Positions 1-9,611 of a stretch of 64,000 nt of DNA are shown in pieces. Each line of letters starts with the position of its first letter. The first letter of the stretch is position 1. The stretch comes from Gallionella sp. (GTDB taxonomy: Bacteria; Pseudomonadota; Gammaproteobacteria; Burkholderiales; Gallionellaceae): contig JAQTWT010000008.1 in the NCBI GenBank assembly GCA_028689145.1, positions 1-64,000 of the forward strand, read 5' to 3'. The position numbers were made by a program, and so were the translations under genes. Under the pieces are notes generated by a model. That model was not told where the DNA came from. It worked only from the letters and a program-made list of their open reading frames with translations, and did no database searches.

Positions 1-2152
1 TGCACCAGTGAGCGCTACTGCACCAGTGAGCGCTACTGCACCAGTGAGCGCTACTGCACCAGTGAGCGCTACTGCACCAGTGAGCACCACTGCACCAGTG
101 AGCACCACTGCTCCAGTGAGCACCACGGCTCCAGTGAGCACCACCGCTCCGGTCAGCACCACCGCTCCGGTCAGCACTACGGCCCCAGTCAGCACCACTG
201 CCCCAGTCAGCACCACAGCACCAGTCAGCACCACAGCACCAGTGAGCACCACGGCTCCGGTGAGCACCACGGCACCAGTCAGCACGACTGCTCCAGTGAG
301 CACCACAGCACCGGTGAGCACCACTGCTCCGGTCAGCACTACTGCTCCAGTGAGCACGACTGCTCCGGTCAGCACTACTGCTCCAGTGAGCACTACTGCT
401 CCAGTGAGCACCACAGCACCGGTGAGCACCACGGCACCAGTCAGCACGACTGCTCCAGTGAGCACGACTGCTCCGGTGAGCACTACTGCTCCGGTGAGCA
501 CGACTGCTCCAGTGAGCACGACTGCTCCAGTGAGCACGACTGCTCCAGTGAGCACGACTGCTCCGGTGAGCACCACTGCTCCGGTCAGCACTACTGCTCC
601 AGTGAGCACGACTGCTCCGGTCAGCACTACTGCTCCAGTGAGCACTACTGCTCCAGTGAGCACTACTGCTCCAGTGAGCACCACAGCACCGGTGAGCACC
701 ACGGCACCAGTCAGCACGACTGCTCCAGTGAGCACGACTGCTCCGGTGAGCACGACTGCTCCGGTGAGCACCACTGCTCCGGTGAGCACGACTGCTCCGG
801 TGAGCACTACTGCTCCGGTGAGCACGACTGCTCCAGTGAGCACGACTGCTCCGGTGAGCACCACTGCTCCGGTCAGCACTACTGCTCCAGTGAGCACGAC
901 TGCTCCGGTCAGCACTACTGCTCCAGTGAGCACGACTGCTCCAGTGAGCACTACTGCTCCAGTGAGCACCACAGCACCGGTGAGCACCACGGCACCAGTC
1001 AGCACGACTGCTCCAGTGAGCACGACTGCTCCGGTGAGCACGACTGCTCCGGTGAGCACGACTGCTCCAGTGAGCACGACTGCTCCAGTGAGCACGACTG
1101 CTCCAGTGAGCACGACTGCTCCAGTGAGCACGACTGCTCCGGTGAGCACGACTGCTCCGGTGAGCACCACTGCTCCGGTCAGCACGACTGCTCCGGTCAG
1201 CACCACGGCTCCGGTGAGCACTACTGCTCCGGTGAGCACCACGGCTCCGGTGAGCACCACGGCTCCGGTGAGCACTACTGCTCCGGTGAGCACCACGGCT
1301 CCAGTGAGCACCACGGCTCCGGTGAGCACCACGGCTCCGGTCAGCACCACGGCCCCGGTTAGTACGACTGCACCGTCCACGACGACATCTGATGATGATG
1401 ACGATTCGGACAGCGACTCTGATTCTGATTCTGATTCGGATAGCGACTCGGACTCTGATTCGGACAGCGACTCTGATTCGGATAGCGACTCTGACTCGGA
1501 TAGCGACAGTGATTCTGACAGCGACAGCGACTCGGATAGCGACAGTGATTCTGACAGCGACAGTGATTCGGATAGCGACAGTGATTCGGATAGCGACAGT
1601 GATTCGGATAGCGACAGTGATTCGGATAGCGACAGTGATTCGGATAGCGACAGTGACTCGGACAGCGACTCTGATTCGGACAGCGACTCTGACTCGGATA
1701 GCGACAGTGATTCTGACAGCGACTCGGACAGCGACAGCGATTCGGATAGCGACTCTGATTCGGATAGCGGCGTTGATCTCACTGGAACCAGCAGAACTGA
1801 TAATCTGAGCGGTGGCAGTGGTGACGACACGATCCACGGTGGTAATGGCAACGATACGATCGATGGAAATGGTGGCAGTGACCAACTATATGGTGATGGC
1901 GGCGACGATACATTTACTTTCGGTGATATCTCCGGTCATTCGACGGTTGATGGCGGCGGTGGAAGCTGGACCGATACGATTGAAATCGATTTGGGCGGTG
2001 GCGGGTCATCCTCCGGCGGCTGGACGGTCGAGATTGAAGGGGATCATCAAACTGATGGTGACAGTATCGCTGGAGATAATATGTCCGGCACTATCACTAC
2101 CGATGACGGTTCAACAATCGATTTCAGCAATATCGATAGAATCGAGTGGTAA
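1..2152 (+). CDS. Giant repetitive RTX-like surface protein, 5' end outside window
   Basis: The frame is open from the first bases and position 8 is only an in-repeat GTG codon, so the true start lies upstream of the window. The visible part has three zones: 76 hexapeptide units of the type V-S-T-T-A-P (the first four V-S-A-T-A-P), a Ser-Asp tract of 127 residues, and a C-terminal domain of about 130 residues with RTX-like GGxGxDxx nonapeptides ([20 protein letters not shown]) and Gly-rich, acidic sequence. Known of such families: RTX repeats bind calcium after export by type I secretion, and Ser-Asp or Thr-Pro tracts act as stalks of adhesins. Inference: a cell-surface or biofilm adhesin. 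It resembles the complete adhesin at 33942-35561, which has an N-terminal retention module; that end cannot be seen here. No type I secretion genes lie in the window. Confidence 0.85.
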   Translation, partial: APVSATAPVSATAPVSATAPVSATAPVSTTAPVSTTAPVSTTAPVSTTAPVSTTAPVSTTAPVSTTAPVSTTAPVSTTAPVSTTAPVSTTAPVSTTAPVSTTAPVSTTAPVSTTAPVSTTAPVSTTAPVSTTAPVSTTAPVSTTAPVSTTAPVSTTAPVSTTAPVSTTAPVSTTAPVSTTAPVSTTAPVSTTAPVSTTAPVSTTAPVSTTAPVSTTAPVSTTAPVSTTAPVSTTAPVSTTAPVSTTAPVSTTAPVSTTAPVSTTAPVSTTAPVSTTAPVSTTAPVSTTAPVSTTAPVSTTAPVSTTAPVSTTAPVSTTAPVSTTAPVSTTAPVSTTAPVSTTAPVSTTAPVSTTAPVSTTAPVSTTAPVSTTAPVSTTAPVSTTAPVSTTAPVSTTAPVSTTAPVSTTAPVSTTAPVSTTAPVSTTAPVSTTAPVSTTAPVSTTAPVSTTAPVSTTAPSTTTSDDDDDSDSDSDSDSDSDSDSDSDSDSDSDSDSDSDSDSDSDSDSDSDSDSDSDSDSDSDSDSDSDSDSDSDSDSDSDSDSDSDSDSDSDSDSDSDSDSDSDSDSDSDSDSDSDSDSDSDSDSDSDSGVDLTGTSRTDNLSGGSGDDTIHGGNGNDTIDGNGGSDQLYGDGGDDTFTFGDISGHSTVDGGGGSWTDTIEIDLGGGGSSSGGWTVEIEGDHQTDGDSIAGDNMSGTITTDDGSTIDFSNIDRIEW
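8..1375 (+). repeat. 18-bp tandem repeat array, 76 units (hexapeptide VSTTAP)
   Basis: Seventy-six uninterrupted 18-bp units follow each other in frame. Amino acids are almost invariant while third codon positions vary (GTG/GTC, ACC/ACG/ACT, GCT/GCA/GCC, CCG/CCA). A higher-order pattern is present: one distinctive variant string recurs at about 411, 681 and 969, which is 270 and 288 bp apart (15 and 16 units). This suggests segmental duplication by unequal recombination with selection on the peptide. Confidence 0.95.
1388..1768 (+). repeat. Ser-Asp dipeptide repeat tract (127 residues)
   Basis: In-frame run of TCx/AGC/AGT serine codons alternating with GAT/GAC, starting with a short poly-Asp stretch. 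It codes for a strongly acidic, probably extended segment between the VSTTAP array and the RTX-like domain. The layout recalls the Sdr/Clf stalk of staphylococcal adhesins by composition only; homology is not implied. Confidence 0.95.
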
Positions 2153-2178
2153 TCCGGTAGGCTTTGTGGCATAACTGA

Positions 2179-2209
2179 ACGGGGTTCCTGCGGAGGAACC
2201 CCGTTTTTT
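2179..2209 (+). terminator. Intrinsic terminator after the repetitive surface protein
   Basis: A perfect 10-bp stem (ACGGGGTTCC with GGAACCCCGT), a 6-base loop and a run of six T lie 27 bp after the stop codon. This is a strong rho-independent terminator and separates the adhesin from the next gene. Confidence 0.9.
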
Positions 2210-2236
2210 ATAGGCTGGCCTATTTAGTTAAACATC

Positions 2237-4075
2237 ATGAATGTCGATAAATCACAATACGGCTATCCCGAGAAACACCTTCCCGAGTTTCTGGCGAGTC
2301 CCGCTGATATTATTTTTCTGCACAAGCTGAATAAAGCGATACATGACATCGCTTGCGATGAAGCCGAAATAGATCGGTGTTTTTCTGAATCTCAATTCCC
2401 GCAACACGTTGAGCGCCTTATTTTGGTGTTATATGCGCCGGGTCATAAGCGCATTCTGGTCAGCCGTGCTGGAATCCGAGAGCAAATTAGGTTCTCGGTG
2501 GTTTTGCGGCGCTTGCTTGACCATCCACGATGCGCGCAATTGGCATCACTGCCTTTCCGGTTACAAATGGATTTCGTGCTGGAGCCATCGTCGCCAATGG
2601 ACTACTACACGGTGGGAAGGGAGCATGCGGGCAATCTCCATTTCGAGATCGGTGTCGACGGTTTGATGTTTCGTGGGATGGATGGCAAACAGCATATTTT
2701 CCCGCCCGGCGATGCTTATGTGCGTTCCGTCATGTCGATAGGTCAATTGCGCGAGTATCTGAACAATGTCCACGGCGAGGATTATTTGCGGCAAGCCGAA
2801 TTCAAGCGCTTCCGTTCAGAAAGCTATATTTCCGGTGAAGAATCCTGGCTACGCCTGTATCGGGGGTATCCGGTTGTGGGTGCCTTGACGAAGCGCAAGA
2901 TCGGGGATGCCATCGAACTGGCTATCGCTCATATCCGGTACACCCAAGAGGAAGATGGTAAATTTCTTTATTACTACGATGCCGCATTGGACTCACGCTG
3001 GGATCATGAACATCCCAAAAGAAACCCCACCAAAAACCCGTATTACAACATCCTGCGGCATTGTGGCGGTGCACTGACCTGTATTTACCATGAAAAATAC
3101 TACCGCGATGGCAAAACGCTGGACAATGTTCGCCGTGCCATCGACTACCTGATCGCCCAAGCCAGAGTGCAGGATTATGGTGGACGGAAAGGTGCCTACA
3201 TCTACAGCGAGAAGAAATCAAAACTGGGCGGGACCGGAATCGCACTTTATTTGCTGGCAGATTATCAGATTGTGACGGGCGATGACCGTTACCGGGAATG
3301 GGCGGATAGGTTCGCTTGGCATCTACTCAACCAGATTACCGACAACGGTGAGTTCATTTACTACAATATCTATCTCGACAAGCCGGTGACCGAGAAGGAA
3401 AATCAAAAGCATTTTTCTTTTTATTACCCGGGCGAGGCGGTTTGCGGGCTGGCGAAATATCTGCATCTGCTCGACACCGAAAACCGCAGAGAGTTTTTTG
3501 AAAAACTCCGCAAAGCGTTGGAGTTTCTGCTGATCGTTCGCCCGGTGACCCGAGCCAGCGAATACAGCGCGGTACCTTCGGACGGCTGGCTGATGATGGG
3601 GATCATGGAGCTGTGGGATTTTGAAGAAATGCGCGATCCGATATATGCGGATTTTGTTTTTTCGGATGCCCGGAAAATGATAGATCACATGTACAAGGTA
3701 ACCGATGCGCCCTACCCCGATTATGCCGGGGCGTTCTACTACAACTACAGCGATTATCCCTACGCGGACGGAGCGCGCTGTGAAGGCTTGCTGGGCGCAT
3801 ACGAGTTGGCCGTCAAGATGGAAGAGCACGAGACGGCTCGCCAGTTATGGCCTGCGTTACGCCTTGCAGCTTGGGCTGTAATGCACTTGGTCAACACCGA
3901 AGATTCAATTTATTTTGCAAAAAATCCTGCTATTGCACTGGGCGGCATCCGCTTCAAATACACGCGACAATGGTTCCGCATCGATACTATCCAGCATGTC
4001 GCCTCTTTTTTTGCCAAGATGCTACCTCACTGGGATGCGGCGGAAAAACTGTCGGAGCAGCGGGCGAGCCAGTGA
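2237..4075 (+). CDS. Alpha/alpha-toroid (glycosidase/epimerase-like) protein of the CapA/Mur cluster
   Basis: 612 residues, no signal peptide or membrane segment, so probably cytoplasmic. Residues 1 to about 200 form a domain I do not recognise. Residues about 215-600 have the periodic helical pattern of six-hairpin/alpha-alpha-toroid enzymes: helices ending in Gly/Tyr-rich turns (LGGTGIALYLLADY, FYYPGEAVCGLAKYL, SDGWLMMGIMELWD, ARCEGLLGAYELAVKM) with many Tyr, Trp and acidic residues that could line a sugar pocket. Such folds occur in glycoside hydrolases, lyases and the C5-epimerase family; the exact reaction cannot be read. It converges with the transglutaminase-like gene with only 23 bp between them, so it belongs physically to the 2237-13227 cluster. 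Translation start ATG at 2237 has only a weak ribosome site. Confidence 0.65.
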   Translation: MNVDKSQYGYPEKHLPEFLASPADIIFLHKLNKAIHDIACDEAEIDRCFSESQFPQHVERLILVLYAPGHKRILVSRAGIREQIRFSVVLRRLLDHPRCAQLASLPFRLQMDFVLEPSSPMDYYTVGREHAGNLHFEIGVDGLMFRGMDGKQHIFPPGDAYVRSVMSIGQLREYLNNVHGEDYLRQAEFKRFRSESYISGEESWLRLYRGYPVVGALTKRKIGDAIELAIAHIRYTQEEDGKFLYYYDAALDSRWDHEHPKRNPTKNPYYNILRHCGGALTCIYHEKYYRDGKTLDNVRRAIDYLIAQARVQDYGGRKGAYIYSEKKSKLGGTGIALYLLADYQIVTGDDRYREWADRFAWHLLNQITDNGEFIYYNIYLDKPVTEKENQKHFSFYYPGEAVCGLAKYLHLLDTENRREFFEKLRKALEFLLIVRPVTRASEYSAVPSDGWLMMGIMELWDFEEMRDPIYADFVFSDARKMIDHMYKVTDAPYPDYAGAFYYNYSDYPYADGARCEGLLGAYELAVKMEEHETARQLWPALRLAAWAVMHLVNTEDSIYFAKNPAIALGGIRFKYTRQWFRIDTIQHVASFFAKMLPHWDAAEKLSEQRASQ

Positions 4076-4098
4076 GCAAGCCGGGATAAGCGTCATTC

Positions 4099-5037
4099 TT
4101 AATTCGGCAAGCCAGTGTTGCTGATGCTCCAGAAGATATCGACAGTAACGTGTTGATCGCGGTAAGCCCTGGACGTACCGGGAATACTGTTTGACCAAGT
4201 CCAGCTATCACCGCGCTTTAGAATGACCTTGGTAGCCGCGCCGTAGCCGAACCCGTAGCCAAGTGAAGGCTGCAAGGCCAAGTTGGGATCGACGGGTATC
4301 CAGGCTCCATCAAGGTAGGCTTCGGCGGCATGATGGTTGGGTAGAGTGAAAGCCCCGGATTCCGCAAAATTGAACTCTGAAGTCATCCTTGCAGGAATCC
4401 CAAGGGCGCGGGACAGCGCAACAAAAATAGCGGCATATTCCGTGCAGTCGCCGGTGCCGCTGTGCAGGGCAAACAGGGCTCCCCTATTTTCCATCTGTTT
4501 GTAGCGAAGACTGTTTTGAGGATACTGAAATGCCGCCAGCAACTGCTGCAGAGGCGTAGTGTGCGCTGCCCTGATCTGTTGGGCGATGGTCTGGATTTCG
4601 GTTGAATCCGACTCAACGTATTCGCTCGGGGCCAGAAAGTTTGAACTGGCTTTGGCGGACCGGGTGATAGGTTTTTGTTTGTGGTCGAACGGGGTCACTC
4701 GCAGATGGAAGTCGATTTTTCTGATCAATTGTGAATGGGGCGGGATGTCCCATTTGAACTGCATGTAGCTGTCCACGCCATTTTTGTGCGGGCGGATGGC
4801 GTAACTGTCCGGGTAAGGGTATGCAATGCGTAACAGCCGTTGTTGTGCATGGTCATCAGCGGGAATCGTCAGGCGTTGGATATATGAATTTAACGGAACA
4901 TCGCCCGTATTTTTCACGTTGAGGGTGGCACTGAGGGTGACAAGCCGGTCTTTGGTGGTATCTGCGGCAGCTTGGAAAGGTGTCGCTAACAGACTGGCGC
5001 AGAACCAGAGCAAGAGGCCCAATGTGCGAAATTTCAT
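4099..5037 (-). CDS. Secreted transglutaminase-like (cysteine protease fold) protein
   Basis: 312 residues with an N-terminal signal peptide (about residues 1-25, cleaved after a FQAAA-type site). A beta-rich N-terminal half is followed by a transglutaminase core: GDCTEYAAIFVALSRALGIP carries the nucleophile at about Cys198, HHAAEAYLDGAWIPVDP carries His236 and the Asp near 250, so the Cys-His-Asp triad is complete. Bacterial members of this superfamily are mostly peptidases or amidases in the periplasm or at the surface. The start codon is 2 bp from the stop of the upstream 1436-residue fusion, so the two are almost certainly co-transcribed. This suggests that it processes the amide-containing product of that fusion (inference). 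It is not obviously LapG. Confidence 0.8.
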   Translation of the reverse strand: MKFRTLGLLLWFCASLLATPFQAAADTTKDRLVTLSATLNVKNTGDVPLNSYIQRLTIPADDHAQQRLLRIAYPYPDSYAIRPHKNGVDSYMQFKWDIPPHSQLIRKIDFHLRVTPFDHKQKPITRSAKASSNFLAPSEYVESDSTEIQTIAQQIRAAHTTPLQQLLAAFQYPQNSLRYKQMENRGALFALHSGTGDCTEYAAIFVALSRALGIPARMTSEFNFAESGAFTLPNHHAAEAYLDGAWIPVDPNLALQPSLGYGFGYGAATKVILKRGDSWTWSNSIPGTSRAYRDQHVTVDIFWSISNTGLPN

Positions 5038-5039
5038 AC

Positions 5040-8000
5040 CTATCTCAGGTCGTGTTGGTTGAGTAGCGTTAGTCCCGATAAAACGCTGGCATCGGTTTGG
5101 ACATTTGGTTTTATGGCGGTGATGGGCTGTATCGTCTGTGGGCGTGCGGGCATCGGGGCGGTTGGGGCAGATTTGACTTCCAATGTGCGCAAATAGTGGC
5201 CGACTTCATCGACTTCACCTTTGACAAACAGCAGGTCACCCGGCTTGATTTCATCAAGCAATGCATTGATGAGTTCTTCTGTTTGATGTGTGCTGGCATC
5301 GCGCCGGTCATAGCTTGGAAAGCGCCGCACTACGGTGGATTTGTTTTTCAACGCTGCATAGGTTGCTTCGGCATACTGACCGACGAAAAAAATGCGGTCG
5401 AAACCTGCCGCGTCAACCCATTCGGCCAGACGGGTATGTTCGGCTGTGGACTCATCACCGAGAAATATCATTTGTCCGATCATCGCCACCTTTCGCCCGA
5501 CGGCAACTGGAGGTAACAGGCGTTGAGCTGTTTTCAAGAAAGACTGGTAGCTCAATACAGAAGCCCGCGAAGCGTTGTCGATTAACCCCACTGTGCCGCC
5601 CTGTATCGCAATTTGTCGGACAACCCCTTGTGACTCGTAGGGGCGGTAGTCGTGAAATGCATCCGCCGCCCGCTTTATATCGGCTTCCAGATGGCTGGCG
5701 GCCAGCAGCACCGATACCGAGGCGAGCGGGGCGTGGTCAAAAATCAGGGGGACACGGTAACTGACCCGGACACCTTGAATCTCTGCGGTGATGTCCCATC
5801 CATTATTCTCGAAGCGGCGATCCAGCAAGCGCCCATCGCAACCGGGAGTTGAACCAAACAATAACAGCGGTACTTTGCGCCGACCGAGAACAGCTTTGCG
5901 CACAGCCTCAAAATTCTTGCTGTCCGCATTCAAAATGCCGAAACCATCCTCGGTAACACCGAGAGCAATGTCGGCTTTGCCTTCGATGACTGCCTGCTGG
6001 CTGCCGTGGTAATTGATGTGCTCGTTGCCCACTTCTGTTATGACGAAGAGGTGCGGTTTGACGAACAGGCTGCGCCGCTTGCAACGGCCTGGATGGGTGC
6101 CTGCCGCCTCGAAGATGGCGATGCGGTCTTTTTTGCGTATCGAGGCAAAGCTGGCATGGATCGAATGATCCAGATTGGAGCTGTTGAGCACCGCGTGGGT
6201 CGAAATCTGCGGTGCCATAACGTGATGGAGCGCGCATTTGAAGCCGGTTTTACCTTCCGTGCCGGTAACGATCACACGTTTGCCGGTATAAAGATGGTCA
6301 CGGACATGGGCACCCAGCGCTTTCAATGCAAGAAGCACATGATCAACCTGCAGTAGCGGCATATCCGTCGGCAAGCCTTCGGCAGAATTTGGCACCACGG
6401 CTGCCACGGCACCCTTCTTAAAAGCTTTGGTTACATTAAGGACGCTGCCGGAGGTGAAGGAATGATCGTTAATATTGGTATTGGTTGAAAAGTACAGGTT
6501 GCCCTGCGTCCCTTCAGCCAAATATGGCCTGTTGAAACTCATGCCTGTTATAAATATATCGGAGGAAACATTCCGCCATTTGCCTTTTGTGACTTGCGCG
6601 ATGGTTTTTATATCGAGCAACAGCGGGTTATCCTGGGTGGCCAGCGCAGCCGGACGAGAATAATATTGCGGCAATGATGCGGTCAATAGTGATGCCCGTT
6701 TCATCCATAGGCGAATCCATTTCACTGCCAGTGTTTCCTTACCAGCCGAGTTGATGGTTTCGAGCCGTTCAGGAAACTGCGCCCAATTCAACGCTCGTTC
6801 CACATGTGCTATCCAGAGGGCGATATGCAATATCGGGATCAGGGTAGGCACGGGCAAATTTGTTGCCGCACTCCAGGGTTGCAGGTAGGCTTTGGCGACC
6901 TCATCACGTTCAGTGAGCCGGGTTTCGTGTTGCAGCCAATACGGGTGATAAACCAAGAGGAGGCTGCAAAATGGAAATGTGAGACTTGCGTCACCCCAAT
7001 CCAGAAAAACCTCGCCGGATTCTCCATGCAGAATGTTGTCATCATGAAGATCACCATGACAAAGAGCGGTTGACCAGGTATGTTTTTGCAGGCTCTGGCA
7101 GCAGTTGTCGAAGAGCGGGATCATTTCCAGTGCTATTTTTTGTTCTTCGCGGCTCAATCCGGTCGGTTGATTCAGTGAAATGGCCTTGTCGTCGTGAAGC
7201 AGTCCGGCAAGTTGCGCGGGCAATGTCGTTATCCGTCGATCGGGCACACTCAAATCAAGCCAGTGCCGTATATGGCGGCAGGACTCGATCTGAATTTCTG
7301 CAAATTTTGAAAGCATCGACTTCCGTTCGATGGAGTCGATCTCTTTTTCGCGATTTTTTCTGATGGGGCGGCCGTAGTCGGGAAGGAGCATCCAAGGCAT
7401 GGCGGCGCATATCGCCAGCGGTTTGGGCATCCTGTCCGGGAACAGATGCGACAGTGACACCAGCAGACGCGGCTCATGAGAGCCAGTCACGTCCCCGGCC
7501 TTGAAATAGACGAGACCTTGTTCTGTCAAAACACTGGCGATGTACCCCCATGGCGTATTGCGGACTACTGTTACCTCGTCTGATTTGAGCGAGAGTCCCC
7601 GTTCCGTCAGCGCGCGAATGATCCAAGGTTTTGCCTGCTCATTCCAAAAGTGTGCGGGTGCATCTTCCCAAGGCTGCTTTGCCCTCGGGTTGTCGTTGTG
7701 GGGCAGTCGTAGCGTCGTGGAGATTCCCGCCACGCCCTTGGGTGCAGTTTTGCTGACAACCACTGCACCGAGCAGGACCATGCCGTCGACAATGCGTTCA
7801 TCGACTGTATCCATTTTTAAAGAAAGCCGTTTTTCTTGGTCAATCAGTTGCCAGTAAAGATTGTAACTGCCTTCGGCAAGCACTTTTCCCGGGCGAACCA
7901 GAACCCGGTCGCAGATGATTTCATTTCGGTTCCAGCGGGCAGGAGGATGAATGCCTTCCGCCACCGGATGTGTGTAGACAAATGCGATCTCCCCCGATGA

Positions 8001-9350
8001 CGACAATCCCGTCAGGCGGGCTTCGACACGGCTGGGCATCGGCGGGGCGGAAGCTCGGAAGTTCACCTCGCAGACAAATCCGCACCCTGGCTGCACGGGA
8101 GATGCAAAACGTGTGCCGAGAATTTCAAGTTCCGGATTGACAGTGACCCGTGTTGCCCATTGCGTGCCGGGGGGGAGTTTGGTGCAAACCAGATTGCTTT
8201 TGAGCTGGCGATACCACGCCGGAAGCTTGGGGCGAGTGGCTTTAGGCGAAACTTTACGAAGGATATCATTCTGTTGTACATGTGAGGTGCGAGGCGTTGG
8301 CGAACATCGCAGGCGCAAACCTTCAGTAGTTTTCTCCAGAGTGGTCGATGGGTTTAGGTCAATACTGAGTCGAACAATCAGTTCACGGATGCGCGAGGCG
8401 TTTTCACCTGTTGCCAGATGAGCTCGCCCTGCCGTGAGGTGGACGGGATGAATGATGAGTTGCCGGACACCTTGTGCATCGATTTCCAATTCAAACAGGG
8501 CGGAGTCCGCCATCCGGTTCTGGGTTACACGATCGAAGATCAGAGTGCCCATGTCGTACACAATCGGCCTGCCATCATGCAGTTCCACTCCTTGCAGGAT
8601 ATGCGCCGAATGGCCGAGCACCGCATCCGCGCCGAGATCAATCAAACCTCGCGCGACTTCCCGAAATTCGGAAGTGGGTGCCTCCTGCCAGTTTGCGCCC
8701 CAGTGTGGGGTGACGATGACGACATCGGCGTGAGCGCGGGCAGCGGAAATCGATTCGGCAACGGTGTTCAGCAGACTCCTGATCGGGGCGTGGAAAATCC
8801 CTGGCGTATTTAGGCCAGCTTGCATGGCAGGAGTTTCCGTTTCAATACCTATGAACGCAATGGTCAGTCCATTGATTTTGGTGTAGCAGGGTAAGGCAGC
8901 TTGCGTAACATTACGCCCGGAGCCGAAATGCAGAAAGCCGCTGGCATCAAGTATTTCGCATTGCTGTAGCAATGCCGCCTTGCCATAGTCCATGGCGTGA
9001 TTGTTGGCGGTGGTGACACACTTGATGTTCGCTGCGCCCAAGACATCGAGCATCTCGGGTAGGGCATGGTAGTAGTATGGTTGCCGCCCACCCTTGTCAA
9101 TGAAATCGCCCAATGTGCTGACGCAGGTTTCCAAGTTAACCAGCGCCAGGTCGGCGGTTTCAAGTAATTGGGCTACACCGGCAAACGGCCAGCCCGAGCC
9201 ATGCAGCGCGGCCCATCCAGGCATTTGACGACCAAGCATGACATCGCCACCGGCAATCAGCCGGACAGTCGTTTTGTTGACAGTCTTGCCGACATCATCC
9301 GCCTCCAGAATCAAAGGTTGTTCTTGAGTGGATAGGGCTTCATTCGTCAT
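5040..9350 (-). CDS. CapA / beta-sandwich / APH-like kinase / MurF-like ligase fusion (1436 aa)
   Basis: Four parts are visible. Residues about 28-330 are a PGA_cap (CapA/PgsA) metallophosphatase-like domain: GGDVMLGR at 34-41, NNHAMDYG near 115, PHWGANW and GHSAHILQG. Residues about 400-535 look like a beta-sandwich (RWNRNEIICDRV followed by an EGSYNLYWQLID strand). Residues about 560-890 are an aminoglycoside-phosphotransferase-like kinase with HGDLHDDN at 765-772 and a VFLDWGD metal site. Residues about 905-1390 are a MurF-like ligase, including the N-terminal UDP-binding-type domain and the P-loop VTGTEGKTGF at 1028-1037. CapA and Mur-type ligase (CapB/PgsB) are the partners of poly-gamma-glutamate synthesis, here fused with a kinase. 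There is no signal peptide or membrane anchor, unlike usual CapA proteins, so the enzyme appears cytoplasmic. Inference: phosphorylation and amide ligation of a cell-envelope precursor. Confidence 0.85.
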   Translation of the reverse strand: MTNEALSTQEQPLILEADDVGKTVNKTTVRLIAGGDVMLGRQMPGWAALHGSGWPFAGVAQLLETADLALVNLETCVSTLGDFIDKGGRQPYYYHALPEMLDVLGAANIKCVTTANNHAMDYGKAALLQQCEILDASGFLHFGSGRNVTQAALPCYTKINGLTIAFIGIETETPAMQAGLNTPGIFHAPIRSLLNTVAESISAARAHADVVIVTPHWGANWQEAPTSEFREVARGLIDLGADAVLGHSAHILQGVELHDGRPIVYDMGTLIFDRVTQNRMADSALFELEIDAQGVRQLIIHPVHLTAGRAHLATGENASRIRELIVRLSIDLNPSTTLEKTTEGLRLRCSPTPRTSHVQQNDILRKVSPKATRPKLPAWYRQLKSNLVCTKLPPGTQWATRVTVNPELEILGTRFASPVQPGCGFVCEVNFRASAPPMPSRVEARLTGLSSSGEIAFVYTHPVAEGIHPPARWNRNEIICDRVLVRPGKVLAEGSYNLYWQLIDQEKRLSLKMDTVDERIVDGMVLLGAVVVSKTAPKGVAGISTTLRLPHNDNPRAKQPWEDAPAHFWNEQAKPWIIRALTERGLSLKSDEVTVVRNTPWGYIASVLTEQGLVYFKAGDVTGSHEPRLLVSLSHLFPDRMPKPLAICAAMPWMLLPDYGRPIRKNREKEIDSIERKSMLSKFAEIQIESCRHIRHWLDLSVPDRRITTLPAQLAGLLHDDKAISLNQPTGLSREEQKIALEMIPLFDNCCQSLQKHTWSTALCHGDLHDDNILHGESGEVFLDWGDASLTFPFCSLLLVYHPYWLQHETRLTERDEVAKAYLQPWSAATNLPVPTLIPILHIALWIAHVERALNWAQFPERLETINSAGKETLAVKWIRLWMKRASLLTASLPQYYSRPAALATQDNPLLLDIKTIAQVTKGKWRNVSSDIFITGMSFNRPYLAEGTQGNLYFSTNTNINDHSFTSGSVLNVTKAFKKGAVAAVVPNSAEGLPTDMPLLQVDHVLLALKALGAHVRDHLYTGKRVIVTGTEGKTGFKCALHHVMAPQISTHAVLNSSNLDHSIHASFASIRKKDRIAIFEAAGTHPGRCKRRSLFVKPHLFVITEVGNEHINYHGSQQAVIEGKADIALGVTEDGFGILNADSKNFEAVRKAVLGRRKVPLLLFGSTPGCDGRLLDRRFENNGWDITAEIQGVRVSYRVPLIFDHAPLASVSVLLAASHLEADIKRAADAFHDYRPYESQGVVRQIAIQGGTVGLIDNASRASVLSYQSFLKTAQRLLPPVAVGRKVAMIGQMIFLGDESTAEHTRLAEWVDAAGFDRIFFVGQYAEATYAALKNKSTVVRRFPSYDRRDASTHQTEELINALLDEIKPGDLLFVKGEVDEVGHYLRTLEVKSAPTAPMPARPQTIQPITAIKPNVQTDASVLSGLTLLNQHDLR

Positions 9351-9611
9351 CAGGAAATTTTATCCAGTGGTTGCTAATAGTGCTGTTGCATACAATTTAT
9401 CAGCATAAGCAAAATCATGGAAGTCTAAAATGCGTGCTCTGCAAAGAGCAAAACCGGATTGCGGCATAATTGATGTAGGCTGCATAATGCGCACGTTGAG
9501 AGATACGGAATTCAGGGGTAGACCAATGCTGATTAGTTACACGCGTTACTTGGGCTAATAGATGAATTTAATGAAAGTCCTGATTGAATCAGGGTAGGAG
9601 AACCAAGTATC
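9351..9611. other. Divergent intergenic region between the two kinase-fusion genes
   Basis: 261 bp between the starts of the CapA/Mur fusion (-) and the nucleotidyltransferase/kinase gene (+). It is AT-richer than its flanks and must hold both promoters. I could not identify a convincing pair of sigma-70 boxes or an operator. Only the ribosome site GGAG at 9597-9600, 11 bases before the ATG at 9612, is clear. Confidence 0.6.

Noticed and set aside
8-1375. Possible CRISPR array or satellite-like non-coding repeat
   Set aside because: Units are contiguous 18-mers without spacers and keep one open frame with constant amino acids and variable third positions, so it is coding repeat DNA.
1392-1808. 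138-codon plus-strand frame rich in Ile, Ala, Thr and Arg
   Set aside because: It is a frame-shifted reading of the Ser-Asp tract.
4099-5037. Transglutaminase-like protein as LapG, the adhesin-releasing protease
   Set aside because: It is linked to the CapA/Mur fusion rather than to the adhesin, no LapD is near, and its beta-rich N-terminal half is not LapG-like as far as can be seen.
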